A stretch of DNA of 64,000 nucleotides from Portibacter lacus (GTDB taxonomy: Bacteria; Bacteroidota; Bacteroidia; Chitinophagales; Saprospiraceae). A model generated the notes under the pieces. It ran no database searches. It worked only from the letters and a program-made list of their open reading frames with translations, and had not been told where the DNA came from. A program made the translations under genes and the position numbers. The stretch spans positions 1 to 64,000 of the forward strand of contig NZ_JAJNKA010000005.1 of assembly GCF_021533215.1 (NCBI RefSeq), given 5' to 3'. The stretch's first letter is position 1; every line of letters starts with the position of its first letter. Below are positions 54,496 through 63,248 of this stretch, in pieces.

Positions 54496-54504
54496 TTTAT
54501 TATA

Positions 54505-54567
54505 AGTTTTATTGGAGCATTATATCATTTCACAAATGTAAAGTTGATATAATGTTCTAATAAAACT
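54505..54567 (+). terminator. Long hairpin between convergent genes, 23-pair stem with two G-U pairs
   Basis: Arms 54505-54527 and 54545-54567 pair over all 23 positions in plus-strand RNA, two of them as G-U; the loop is 17 bases. In minus-strand RNA the same two positions would be A-C mismatches. No T-run follows, so it may act as an RNA stabiliser or weak terminator for the OMP gene, ten bases after its stop. Confidence 0.55.
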
Positions 54568-54606
54568 ATTTGGATTTTAAATTTTAATTAAAATGTTTTT
54601 TCTTCC

Positions 54607-55062
54607 CTAAAACGGATTCAGAAACTTCAGAAATTTCCCAAACATGGAGATCTGTCGAATTTTTCGATTGATTTTTTTCTCCACCTTGGGCACAATATCC
54701 ATGAAGGATTTAATGTAAGGCTTACGAAGAATAGAGACAGAAAATTGTAGCTGTTGAGCCATATTCATTTTCTTCATTTCACTTTCGATCTGCTGATAAA
54801 GGTCATTCATCGTCGACTTATTCCGCTTCTGAAATTGATTAATATGCTTTAAAGTGTTCTTATCTGATCCATAGTCCATTGATTCTTGGAGTACCATATC
54901 AAAAACCTGAGCAACGCCATCCATTTTTTCTTCGATATCGATCGGCGCATTCACCAAACTTTTCAGCATTCTGGAATACTCTGCCTGTTGTGTCATCATT
55001 CTCGTCGAGGCACATGATCCAAGCAATGAAATGAAAATAAATCCTAGTATTATTCTACTCAT
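54607..55062 (-). CDS. Hypothetical lipoprotein, helical
   Basis: A 151-residue lipoprotein (lipobox LGSC, Cys17). The rest is predicted mostly helical and rich in Met, Lys and Gln, ending in basic KKINRKIRQI and FGKFLKFLNPF. No family recognised. A truncated copy of its 3' end survives at 53776-53841, so this gene was once duplicated locally. It is encoded alone, convergent with the OMP gene. Confidence 0.7.
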   Translation of the reverse strand: MSRIILGFIFISLLGSCASTRMMTQQAEYSRMLKSLVNAPIDIEEKMDGVAQVFDMVLQESMDYGSDKNTLKHINQFQKRNKSTMNDLYQQIESEMKKMNMAQQLQFSVSILRKPYIKSFMDIVPKVEKKINRKIRQISMFGKFLKFLNPF

Positions 55063-55283
55063 GGTCTATAAACTTATTTCGAATTTAAAATATTTTCTGT
55101 CTTTGGTTAAAACTTTCAATTAAGCATCAACCTGTCACTTTTTAGGCTTGACTCTGTGCAAAAGCGAAAGGTTTATTCATAGAAAATCCATCAAATTCAA
55201 AAAATCAATGCATTCTTACCTCCCACTCATCATCACATAAAAAGCATCGGACTAATCTAAATCGTAAAATGTGTTCCTACACA

Positions 55284-55317
55284 TTCCTTAATTTCCTTAA
55301 CAATTACATTTCCTTAA
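55284..55317. promoter_or_regulatory. Three TTCCTTAA direct repeats
   Basis: Copies at 55284, 55293 and 55310 (spacing 9 and 17) in the 348-base spacer ahead of the lipoprotein gene at 55411. Possibly a regulator site. The rest of the 55063-55410 spacer contains nothing else I can identify. Confidence 0.25.
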
Positions 55318-55410
55318 GTTAAACTCTCTTAAGGTCTGCAACATCAGGCACTTGCCTCCGTCTTTCTATCAAACAAACAACAATTAATCAATTATTTAAA
55401 AGAAAGCCTT

Positions 55411-56589
55411 ATGAAAAATTTCACAATCATAATCGGAATCGCAACCATGGTTTTCTTTAGTGCATGTACTTCATTAGAGAAAATGGTTGACAACGGGAAT
55501 TACGATGAAGCCATCGTAAAGTTAGCTCGAAAATTAAGTGGCAAGAAAAACAAAAAAGCTAAAGACCTTAAAATGCTTGAAGAAGCATTTCAAAAAGTAA
55601 CTGCTGAAGATCTTGCTTATGCAGAAAGATTAAAAACGACTGGAAGAGCAAGCAACTGGGATGAAATTTTTAACATTTACCAAAAAATAGATGATCGTCA
55701 AGATCTAATTATGCCTTTCCTTCCACTAGTAAGTAAAGATGGATACAGAGCAAAATTCAATTTTGCCAATGTTAATAGCCTTAAAAATGAAGCCGCTAAT
55801 AATGCAACCGCATACCACTACAATGAAGCCATTAGATTAATAGCTTTAGGCAAGAAAGGAGACAAGCGTGCTGCAAGACAAGCATATGATGGACTAGAAA
55901 CACTAGAACAATACACTGATCAGTATAAAGATAGTAGATCATTAAAAGAGGAAGCACAATTCTTAGGGACGAATAGAGTTTTGGTGAAACTTTACAACAA
56001 TACATTTGGCTTTATGCCTCGAGAAGTTGAAGAAGAAATCATGAGTGTAAATGTAAAAGAACTAAACACATTCTGGACTCAATATTATACAAAGAGCTCT
56101 CTAGGTTATGACTTTGATTATGTCGCTAGATTAGATGTAGATAACATTGACATAAGCCCTGAAAGAGAATATATCAATAGATATATAGATGAAAAGGAAA
56201 TCAAAGATGGATGGCAGTATGCCTTAGACGAGAAAGGAAATGTGAAAAAAGACTCTTTAGGTAATGATATTAAAGTGGACAAATATGTAAAAGTTGTTGC
56301 CCAAGTGATAGAAATCAACCGCCAGAAATCAGCAACAGCTTCAGGAAGATTTGGATTATTTGATGCAGAAACTAAAGAATTAATAGAGACCAGACCATTT
56401 TCAGTAGATGCGCACTTCAGTGATTTCGCAAGCTCTATGACTGGAGATCGAAGGGCCATAAGCGACAGAACGAGAGGTAGAATCAAAAACTATCCTTCAC
56501 CATTTCCATCAGATTTATTGATGACCATGGATGTTGCATACGAATTAAAAGAGTTAATGAAAACAGAGATGCGTCGATTCGCAATCTAA
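55411..56589 (+). CDS. Hypothetical lipoprotein with TPR-like N-terminus
   Basis: A 392-residue lipoprotein (lipobox FSAC, Cys19). Residues 20-170 are helical with TPR-like spacing (NGNYDEAIVKLARKL, KDLKMLEEAFQKV, ATAYHYNEAIRLIALG). Residues about 185-392 are alpha/beta and contain a conserved-looking block YVKVVAQVIEINRQKSATASGRFGLFDAETKELI. I believe this is a conserved Bacteroidota envelope protein but cannot name it. It ends at a clear terminator. Confidence 0.75.
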   Translation: MKNFTIIIGIATMVFFSACTSLEKMVDNGNYDEAIVKLARKLSGKKNKKAKDLKMLEEAFQKVTAEDLAYAERLKTTGRASNWDEIFNIYQKIDDRQDLIMPFLPLVSKDGYRAKFNFANVNSLKNEAANNATAYHYNEAIRLIALGKKGDKRAARQAYDGLETLEQYTDQYKDSRSLKEEAQFLGTNRVLVKLYNNTFGFMPREVEEEIMSVNVKELNTFWTQYYTKSSLGYDFDYVARLDVDNIDISPEREYINRYIDEKEIKDGWQYALDEKGNVKKDSLGNDIKVDKYVKVVAQVIEINRQKSATASGRFGLFDAETKELIETRPFSVDAHFSDFASSMTGDRRAISDRTRGRIKNYPSPFPSDLLMTMDVAYELKELMKTEMRRFAI

Positions 56590-56644
56590 AAGTGATTCAC
56601 TTCACTTAAGAAAAGTAAATTCAATTTCACATCGGTATAGTAAA

Positions 56645-56674
56645 AGGAGGCTTAAAAGTAAGTCTCCTTTTTTT
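56645..56674 (+). terminator. Rho-independent terminator of the lipoprotein gene
   Basis: Stem AGGAGGCTT/AAGTCTCCT (one G-T) followed by a run of seven T residues, about 55 bases past the stop. Confidence 0.85.
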
Positions 56675-56698
56675 ATGATTCTATGCTAGCATTCTTTT

Positions 56699-57076
56699 CT
56701 AGAAAGAAAATAGACTCTTTAACTTTTCATTGCGCAAACCAATTGCAATCCATGCAACTACGCCTACTATAATCGGAACGATCGTCATACTTACAGCGTC
56801 ACCATGAATAATATGCGTTGCAACTGCACCTCCTAACCAACCAGTCATAAGAATTGCACCTATAATAGAGGTTTTCGGATAGATGTATAATAAGATCATA
56901 AGGAGCTGTACAATTCCGAAATACAAAACGGACGAAGCTGGATAACCCATATCAGCGGCTCCTGCTACTGCCGTCTCACTTCCTGACAAATTCATTCCTG
57001 CACTCATCAGAAACATGATAGCGATTATCCCTTGGAGAATAATCGAGACCCACTTAATGGTTTTATTTTCTTTCAT
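56699..57076 (-). CDS. DoxX-like family membrane protein
   Basis: A 125-residue protein with four hydrophobic helices and the DoxX-like pattern: an N-terminal helix with LQGIIAIMFLMSAGMNLSG, then MGYPASSVLYFGIVQLLMILLYI, and TSIIGAILMTGWLGGAVATHI. Members are small inner-membrane proteins of uncertain role, sometimes linked to quinone chemistry. It follows the gene at 57113 by 36 bases on the same strand. Confidence 0.82.
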   Translation of the reverse strand: MKENKTIKWVSIILQGIIAIMFLMSAGMNLSGSETAVAGAADMGYPASSVLYFGIVQLLMILLYIYPKTSIIGAILMTGWLGGAVATHIIHGDAVSMTIVPIIVGVVAWIAIGLRNEKLKSLFSF

Positions 57077-57112
57077 TTTTTTTTCTAAAGAACGATATTA
57101 TTTTTCTTTTAT

Positions 57113-58327
57113 CTAAATTAAAATTTGATCCAGTTTCTGCTTCCATCTCGAGAAATACTCTTCATAACTATAATTTCCAGTTTTATGAATTAATGCATTA
57201 AAGAACAAATCTTCTCCATTTTCAAAGCTGGATCGATATTGCGTTCGGCCTTGTACGTTAATCGTACGAATTTCATGTTCTATTCTCTTTATCGCCATTT
57301 CATTATCTAGAATTATTGTAGACCAAACATAAGTAGCATGGGAGTTTAACAATTCCCAGATGTAATGGGTCATCTCCTCGCCTTTATATCTAAAAACGAA
57401 CCCGAACTGCGGGACCAATGTCATTAATAATTTACCTTGCTGGATCCGATCACTTAGATAAGCTAACTGCATCTTATTTCGAATACTTTCTTTCTCTAGC
57501 AAATGAAAAAGCAAATCTTTTTCAAAGAAATCTATATTTCCTAATGCTTCATCTCCATAACTTTCCATTGCTTCTTCGAAGGTGAAAAGATCTTGATCTG
57601 GGGGAGCAAATTTTGGTTTCTTGGATGACCATTGATCTAGCTTTTTAATTTTAAGGATTCGAATAAATTCTTCATTAATTTTACTTAAATCAGTAGACTT
57701 AACTGCTCTAATTCGCATCATTTCTATAGAACTTTCTACTTCTACAACTACATCAATACTTGACTTACCCAATATTGATTTGAAGTAGGGCTTGATGTAG
57801 TTATATTCTGGAATGCTATCAGGCATGGAAATGCGATGAATATTAGACTTTGTGTTCCATTTGAAGGTGTGAGGGAACTCTACATATCCAAGGTTAAATG
57901 TGATCTTTTTCAGCCCAATTTTGAGTGGAACGAGGATGGTTTTAAAGCTGGATTTCAGAAATGCTTTCTCTGTAATGATATCTGTAAGATTTTTCTTTTG
58001 ATAGCTACTTAGTAACCCTTCTAATTCTGTCCAATGCAGTGGTTCAAATTGCAATTTCTTAATTGGAAATTTTGCAACTTGTTCATGAAATCTCATGACT
58101 GAATTTGATTTATAATCGATAACACTCACCTTAAGAACCTGTCCATTCTTGTTAAATGAAATCATTTCTACTTCCCAATAAATCGCTGCTGAATCTTTAA
58201 ACTGCAGATATGCTGCAGGCAAGTTGGTGTCTCGCAAGGAAAGCTTCAGATCTTTGCTTAACGCAATACCTGCGTTAGAAATATGGATGATTATACTTCG
58301 CAAATTGGATTTTATATTAATATTCAA
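57113..58327 (-). CDS. Hypothetical cytoplasmic protein
   Basis: I do not recognise this 404-residue protein. It has no signal peptide. Visible features are a hydrophilic, Lys/Ile/Glu-rich composition, an N-terminal beta-rich half (residues 1-215), a probable linker near WSSKKPKFAPPDQDLF (about 235-250), and a helical C-terminal half with GKLLMTLVPQFGFVFRYKGEEMTHYIWE, where a short core may be conserved. Possibly two domains. Upstream of the DoxX-like gene and perhaps co-transcribed. Confidence 0.65.
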   Translation of the reverse strand: MNINIKSNLRSIIIHISNAGIALSKDLKLSLRDTNLPAAYLQFKDSAAIYWEVEMISFNKNGQVLKVSVIDYKSNSVMRFHEQVAKFPIKKLQFEPLHWTELEGLLSSYQKKNLTDIITEKAFLKSSFKTILVPLKIGLKKITFNLGYVEFPHTFKWNTKSNIHRISMPDSIPEYNYIKPYFKSILGKSSIDVVVEVESSIEMMRIRAVKSTDLSKINEEFIRILKIKKLDQWSSKKPKFAPPDQDLFTFEEAMESYGDEALGNIDFFEKDLLFHLLEKESIRNKMQLAYLSDRIQQGKLLMTLVPQFGFVFRYKGEEMTHYIWELLNSHATYVWSTIILDNEMAIKRIEHEIRTINVQGRTQYRSSFENGEDLFFNALIHKTGNYSYEEYFSRWKQKLDQILI

Positions 58328-58429
58328 TATCGGAATTATCTTTAAATCTATTCTATTAATGATAAAGATGAAGAGAATATCAACATTCTAAGAATAGTTA
58401 TTTAAATTGATGAATCTTAATAGGCACCT

Positions 58430-59350
58430 ATGAAACACATCTTTCTTTTACTTTTTTCTATCTCTTTCCTTATCAATACCAATGCCCAAAAGGAAACGAC
58501 TACTTTCAGAGTGATGGCTTGGAATATCCTGCATGGAGCGCGCGATATAGAAAATGGTCCACAACATGCGATCGAAATTATTAAAGAACTTAATCCAGAT
58601 GTGATCCTCATGGTAGAAACCTATGGATCAGGAAAAATAATTGCAGATGCCTGTGGATACAACTTCCACCTAATCGCTAAAGAAGGAACGGCATTAGATG
58701 ACAGAAGTGTCAACTTGTCCATCTATTCAAAATTCCCATTCGGAGATAGGATTGATACCGACTATCCATTTTATTTAGGAGGCAGAGAGATTTTTATTAA
58801 TGATCAAAAAGTACACTTTTTCTCTAATTGGTTCCATTACTTGCCTTGGGAAAATGAACCAGAGAAAATGGGCAAGTCAGTGGCCGAATTATTAGAATGG
58901 GAGAAAACGGAAACGAGGGTTAACATGGTTAATAATGTATTACCCGTCATCGAAAAATATGCAGTACAAACAGATAGTATTCCCTTAATCTATGCCGGAG
59001 ATATGAACAGTCCTTCTCACCTAGACTGGGGAGAAAACACAAAGGAAATTCATAATGGCTTGATCGTACCTTGGTATGCAACGAAAATTTTCCAGGATCT
59101 AGACATGATCGATTCATACCGCGAAATAAATCCAGATCCGATAACATCTCCTGGGATTACTTGGGATTCGAAAGGCAAAAGAGATGAACATCGAATAGAC
59201 TACATCTATTACAAAAGCCCTAAACTTAAAGCGGTTCATTCTAAATCCTATAAGGCATTTCTGGGAGAACCATTGTCTATAAATGGAAAGAAGATCAACT
59301 ATCCATCAGACCATGGAATAGTGATTACAGATTTTATACTCACCCAATAA
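58430..59350 (+). CDS. Secreted endonuclease/exonuclease/phosphatase-family protein
   Basis: A 306-residue exported hydrolase (signal peptide 1-19, NAQ end) of the DNase I-like fold. Catalytic marks: MAWNILHG (Asn), MVETYG (metal-binding Glu), IYAGDMNSPS (Asp and Asn), and the closing PSDHGIVITDF (Asp-His pair). Members cut phosphodiesters in nucleic acids, or phosphates and sphingolipids; the substrate is not evident. It is followed 22 bases later by a T9SS-sorted protein on the same strand. Confidence 0.88.
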   Translation: MKHIFLLLFSISFLINTNAQKETTTFRVMAWNILHGARDIENGPQHAIEIIKELNPDVILMVETYGSGKIIADACGYNFHLIAKEGTALDDRSVNLSIYSKFPFGDRIDTDYPFYLGGREIFINDQKVHFFSNWFHYLPWENEPEKMGKSVAELLEWEKTETRVNMVNNVLPVIEKYAVQTDSIPLIYAGDMNSPSHLDWGENTKEIHNGLIVPWYATKIFQDLDMIDSYREINPDPITSPGITWDSKGKRDEHRIDYIYYKSPKLKAVHSKSYKAFLGEPLSINGKKINYPSDHGIVITDFILTQ

Positions 59351-59372
59351 TTTCTGGCTAGACTATTTTAAC

Positions 59373-60464
59373 ATGCTTCGCAAAACTGTATGCTTCCTAA
59401 CCTGTTTATTAACCATAATTTATCTGGATGCACAGATAGATACGCTGTACGTATGCGATCCTGGCGATACGATTCAACTGGAAGTTGTGAAAGGCGCTTA
59501 TGCATATACTTGGTCTTCTGCAACAAGTCTGAGTAACGCGCACATTTACAATCCCATCGCCAAACCTTATGTAGAAACAACATACATCGCAGAGATTCTT
59601 ACAGGCATTAAGAATGAAAACCTCATCTCTAATGCTGACTTCTCAGAAGGGAATATCGGATTCACAAGCGATTACGACTTTAAAAAGATCATCATTTCCC
59701 AAGGAACTTATGGCGTTGACTACAGCCCTGCTGACTTAAATGGGATTTACTTTGCACGTTGTTCAGATCATACAGATGGCGCTGGAAAAATGATGGTGGT
59801 GGATGGGTCTCCTATTAGTAATTCTAACGTTTGGTGCCAGAATATTACAGTAGAACCGAACACTAATTACGCGTTTTCCGCTTGGCTAGCTTCTAGTAAT
59901 CCAGCGAATCCAGCTCAACTAAGTTTCCAGGTGAATGGGCAGCAAGTAGGAAACGTCCTGACAGCTACGACACAAGTTTGTGAATGGCTCCAGTTCTATG
60001 GTATATGGAATTCAGGAGAAACTGACTCCGCAGAAATCTGCATTATCAATAAAAATTTGAATCCAACGGGAAATGATTTTGCACTTGACGACCTTGCTTT
60101 TTACGAATTAGAAGACATCATCTACGATACCACTGTTGTTATCATAGAAGGCTTAATTGCCGCAAAAGAACGTCGAGTTTACTTCCCTACTGCCTTCTCT
60201 CCGAATGATGATAGAGAGAATGATCGCTTCGAAGTTTTCCTAGGTAAAGGAACCGAATTCATTAAAGAAATGAAAATTTTCGATGTCTGGGGAAATCAAG
60301 TTTTCAAAAGTGAATTATGCGTTTACCATGAAGAAACCTGCTTTTGGGATGGTTATGTCAATGGGAATCCAGCTCAAAATGGCACATACATTTATACCGC
60401 TAAAATTCTATTTTCAGATAAAGAAATACACCAATTCACGGGCAGTGTTCAGTTGATAAGATAG
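59373..60464 (+). CDS. T9SS type B sorted adhesin-like protein (CHU_C domain)
   Basis: A 363-residue exported protein (signal peptide 1-20, DAQ end). Residues 20-80 look like a PKD/Ig-type module; 85-255 form a jelly roll starting NLISNADFSEGNIGF that resembles CBM4/9-like or DUF642-like carbohydrate-binding folds; the last ~90 residues are the gliding-motility/CHU_C type B sorting domain (VYFPTAFSPNDDRENDRFEV, MKIFDVWGNQVF, NGTYIYTAKI). Likely attached to or released from the cell surface. Possibly in an operon with 58430. Confidence 0.88.
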   Translation: MLRKTVCFLTCLLTIIYLDAQIDTLYVCDPGDTIQLEVVKGAYAYTWSSATSLSNAHIYNPIAKPYVETTYIAEILTGIKNENLISNADFSEGNIGFTSDYDFKKIIISQGTYGVDYSPADLNGIYFARCSDHTDGAGKMMVVDGSPISNSNVWCQNITVEPNTNYAFSAWLASSNPANPAQLSFQVNGQQVGNVLTATTQVCEWLQFYGIWNSGETDSAEICIINKNLNPTGNDFALDDLAFYELEDIIYDTTVVIIEGLIAAKERRVYFPTAFSPNDDRENDRFEVFLGKGTEFIKEMKIFDVWGNQVFKSELCVYHEETCFWDGYVNGNPAQNGTYIYTAKILFSDKEIHQFTGSVQLIR

Positions 60465-60528
60465 CACTATATCCTGTTCTCAACTCTCACATTGACCATT
60501 AAAAAAAGATGACTCCCTTACCTAGATA

Positions 60529-62928
60529 TTAGTGTCTTCTTCTACTTCCAGAAAATTCCATCGCCTCGCCTTTTCCGAATCCATAACTTACTCCTAGTGT
60601 TACGAATCGACCTCTTTGGTAGAAGTTGTATTGGTACAAATCACCGAAATTCGTTTCACTTTCTCTAAAACTAGATGCGAATAGATCTCTTACACTTAAG
60701 CTAACTACCGTCTTACCCTTCATAAACTTCTTTCTTACCCCTAAATCTAGATAGGTATAGTCTGAAATTAGCGTTTGAAGAGTCTGTACTCTAGATCTAT
60801 AATTTCCTGTTACTTCGAAGTCAATCGATGCTGGAAGCTTAAACTTCGCAGTCGCTCTTGCCGACCATTGATCCGCATTAAAGTCAAAATTATTTGCCTC
60901 ATATACACCAGCTCTAGAAAAGTAGTTATAATTCGCATCTCCATTCAAGGTGATTTTCTTGTTAACGATGTATTTCGCATTCACTTCTAGACCAGTCGTG
61001 TTTTGTGTGCCAATGTTTAAAGGAATAGAAGTACTAACATTTCCGTCTAAAGTTGTAATTCGCTCTACAACATTTGTCGTATATCTGTGGTATACTCCAG
61101 CATTAAGAGAACCTTTATCGGCAATAAAAATAGCATTGACCTCATAAGAATCTGAAAACTCCGGAAGCAAGTCTGGATTTCCAGTTCTCACACTAAAGTT
61201 GTTTCTAATATTGAAGAAAGGATTAAGATCCCACATTCTTGGGCGAAATATCCTTTTCGAATATCCCGCTTGAAGAGATATAGCAGGTGTAACTTTATAA
61301 GAGGTGTGAATACTAGGGAACAAATTGGTATAGATTTGCTCGTTATTTTCATTCGTGTTTTCTAAAACCGTATTCAGATTCGTATGCTCTAGTCGAAGAC
61401 CACCTTTCACACCCCATTTATCTCCCTCGTAAGAAGACGTTGCGTAAGCAGCAGCAACTCCTTGGTTATAGTTGAAAACATTCGTTAAGTCACTCTGCAA
61501 TTCCCAGTTACCGTCTATAAAGTTTTCTACAGAATAGTCATTTCCTACATTCGAAAGCAAGTATTGAGCACCCGCTTCTACATTTACTCTTTCAGAAACA
61601 GGATGTGTGTAATCTAACTTGAAAGTATAATTCACATCTCCAAAATCAGTTCCCGTATTTTGGTTGAAATTGTTATCCACAGATCCTAAAGAATAAGCAT
61701 TAGCAAAGTTCGACATTTGGTCTTTGCTGAATGCTCGACCAATAGCGCTGAACAATAACGAACGATCTTTATGTTCCTTGAAATCTTTTTTAAACTGAAG
61801 TTCATATTGCCACTTAGGATTTCCTGCCGTCGTTAACTCATCTCTTCTCCAAGAGGAAAGCGCTTGATTGTTTTGATCTGTTAACGAAAACAGAGAAGTA
61901 GAATTTTCACTTTCATCTTCGAAAGCATAACTTCCAGAAAGCGTAACCACTGTATAATCATCAAAATGATAGTCTGTACCCAATATGAAGTTATAGTAGA
62001 TTTCATTTTTTTCAGAAGTACCTTCACTGATTATAGATTCTCCTGTGCTCAAGTTTCTGCTAATTGTTTCAAAAGTTCCAGGATATGTTCTAGTCCCTAC
62101 ACCGAACTGTGAAAAGAGGTTAAACTTATCCGTTCTTCGATTCACACTTACACCGATACTATGGTTAGCAGGTATTCCAGTATTTAAGGTAATAGAACCA
62201 TTAAGACCTTTTTTCTCATCTTTCTTTAGGATGATATTGATGATTCCAGCCGTCCCTTCTGCATCATATTTTGCACCTGGATTAGTGATCACCTCTACTT
62301 TTTCAATCATGTCAGCAGTAATAGTCCCTAATGCATTTCCAGACTCATCTGCGATTACAGAAGGTTTTCCATTAATCAACATCTGTACACCACCACTTCC
62401 TCTTAACTTAATATCTCCCTCTATTCCTACTGTAACGGATGGAACATTGTTTAAAACTTCCAGTGCACTTGCGCCAGTACTACTTAAGTCTTGACCGACA
62501 TTAAACACTCTCTTATCCAACTTGAATTCCGTCTGAGATTTCTCAGCACGAACGATAACCTCATCCATCATCTGAGAACTAGGACTTATGGTAATTAACC
62601 CAAGATCCGCAATACCTTTATTAAAATTTATTTCTGTAATTGTTTTCGTTTCGAAACCGATAAAACTCGCTTCTATAATCACATTATCATTTAATGCGCT
62701 TACCTCAAATCTTCCATCCACATCTGTCGTCGTACCAGCTATTAAATCTTTGGTATCAGCAGAAAGTACTGCGACAGTTGCATATTCTACAGGTAGGTTA
62801 CTCTGTCCTTCTACAATTGTTCCTCTAATGATAACTTTTAGACTTTCCTCGGCTATTGGACTTGGTCCTTGTGCAAATACACTGAACGCAAAACCGATTA
62901 TAAAAAGGATACCAGATAATTTTCTCAT
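60529..62928 (-). CDS. TonB-dependent receptor-like outer-membrane protein (OMP_b-brl_3 type)
   Basis: A 799-residue outer-membrane protein. Signal peptide 1-19; carboxypeptidase-regulatory-like domain (VIIRGTIVEGQSNLPVEYATV, about 28-110); MMDEVIVRAEKSQTEFKLDKRVFNV; plug domain (VLNNVPSVTVGIEGDIKLRGSGGVQMLINGKP region, VEVITNPGAKYDAEGTAGIINIILKK); then a barrel ending YGFGKGEAMEF and a short basic tail. This subgroup has no SusD partner and probably imports or exports other ligands such as metals or peptides. Encoded alone. Confidence 0.9.
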   Translation of the reverse strand: MRKLSGILFIIGFAFSVFAQGPSPIAEESLKVIIRGTIVEGQSNLPVEYATVAVLSADTKDLIAGTTTDVDGRFEVSALNDNVIIEASFIGFETKTITEINFNKGIADLGLITISPSSQMMDEVIVRAEKSQTEFKLDKRVFNVGQDLSSTGASALEVLNNVPSVTVGIEGDIKLRGSGGVQMLINGKPSVIADESGNALGTITADMIEKVEVITNPGAKYDAEGTAGIINIILKKDEKKGLNGSITLNTGIPANHSIGVSVNRRTDKFNLFSQFGVGTRTYPGTFETISRNLSTGESIISEGTSEKNEIYYNFILGTDYHFDDYTVVTLSGSYAFEDESENSTSLFSLTDQNNQALSSWRRDELTTAGNPKWQYELQFKKDFKEHKDRSLLFSAIGRAFSKDQMSNFANAYSLGSVDNNFNQNTGTDFGDVNYTFKLDYTHPVSERVNVEAGAQYLLSNVGNDYSVENFIDGNWELQSDLTNVFNYNQGVAAAYATSSYEGDKWGVKGGLRLEHTNLNTVLENTNENNEQIYTNLFPSIHTSYKVTPAISLQAGYSKRIFRPRMWDLNPFFNIRNNFSVRTGNPDLLPEFSDSYEVNAIFIADKGSLNAGVYHRYTTNVVERITTLDGNVSTSIPLNIGTQNTTGLEVNAKYIVNKKITLNGDANYNYFSRAGVYEANNFDFNADQWSARATAKFKLPASIDFEVTGNYRSRVQTLQTLISDYTYLDLGVRKKFMKGKTVVSLSVRDLFASSFRESETNFGDLYQYNFYQRGRFVTLGVSYGFGKGEAMEFSGSRRRH

Positions 62929-62961
62929 TACTTACTATTTAGTTCTATTTCTATTCTAACA

Positions 62962-62969
62962 CAAAAGTA
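62962..62969 (-). promoter_or_regulatory. -7 box TACTTTTG of the TonB-dependent receptor gene
   Basis: Exact TAnnTTTG match on the minus strand, giving a leader of about 27 bases. The divergent spacer 62929-63248 also has the palindrome AAGTTAACTT (63144-63153); otherwise nothing is evident in it. Confidence 0.5.
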
Positions 62970-63248
62970 CGAACAAAGTATACTTTGAAACGTAAATAAT
63001 ATGTGAACGACATGTTAAGCATGCCGACCAACAAGAATTAACATGAAATGTGTGTGGTTTATGTAGGTCAATGTCGATTCTAAAGCCTCAAACAACATCA
63101 TGAAATAGTTCATTTCTTCCTACTATCGGAAATATCATATCTTAAGTTAACTTGAGTCAGAGGTAATTATCAAATTCTGACGTAAAACCTAGATCACGGT
63201 TAATATTATTTATTTTATCTTGAGCAAATTGAATTTTAATCCAATTTT

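Noticed and set aside
62045-62959. 149- and 123-codon plus-strand frames opposite the TonB-dependent receptor
   Set aside because: Antisense shadows of a clear outer-membrane receptor gene.
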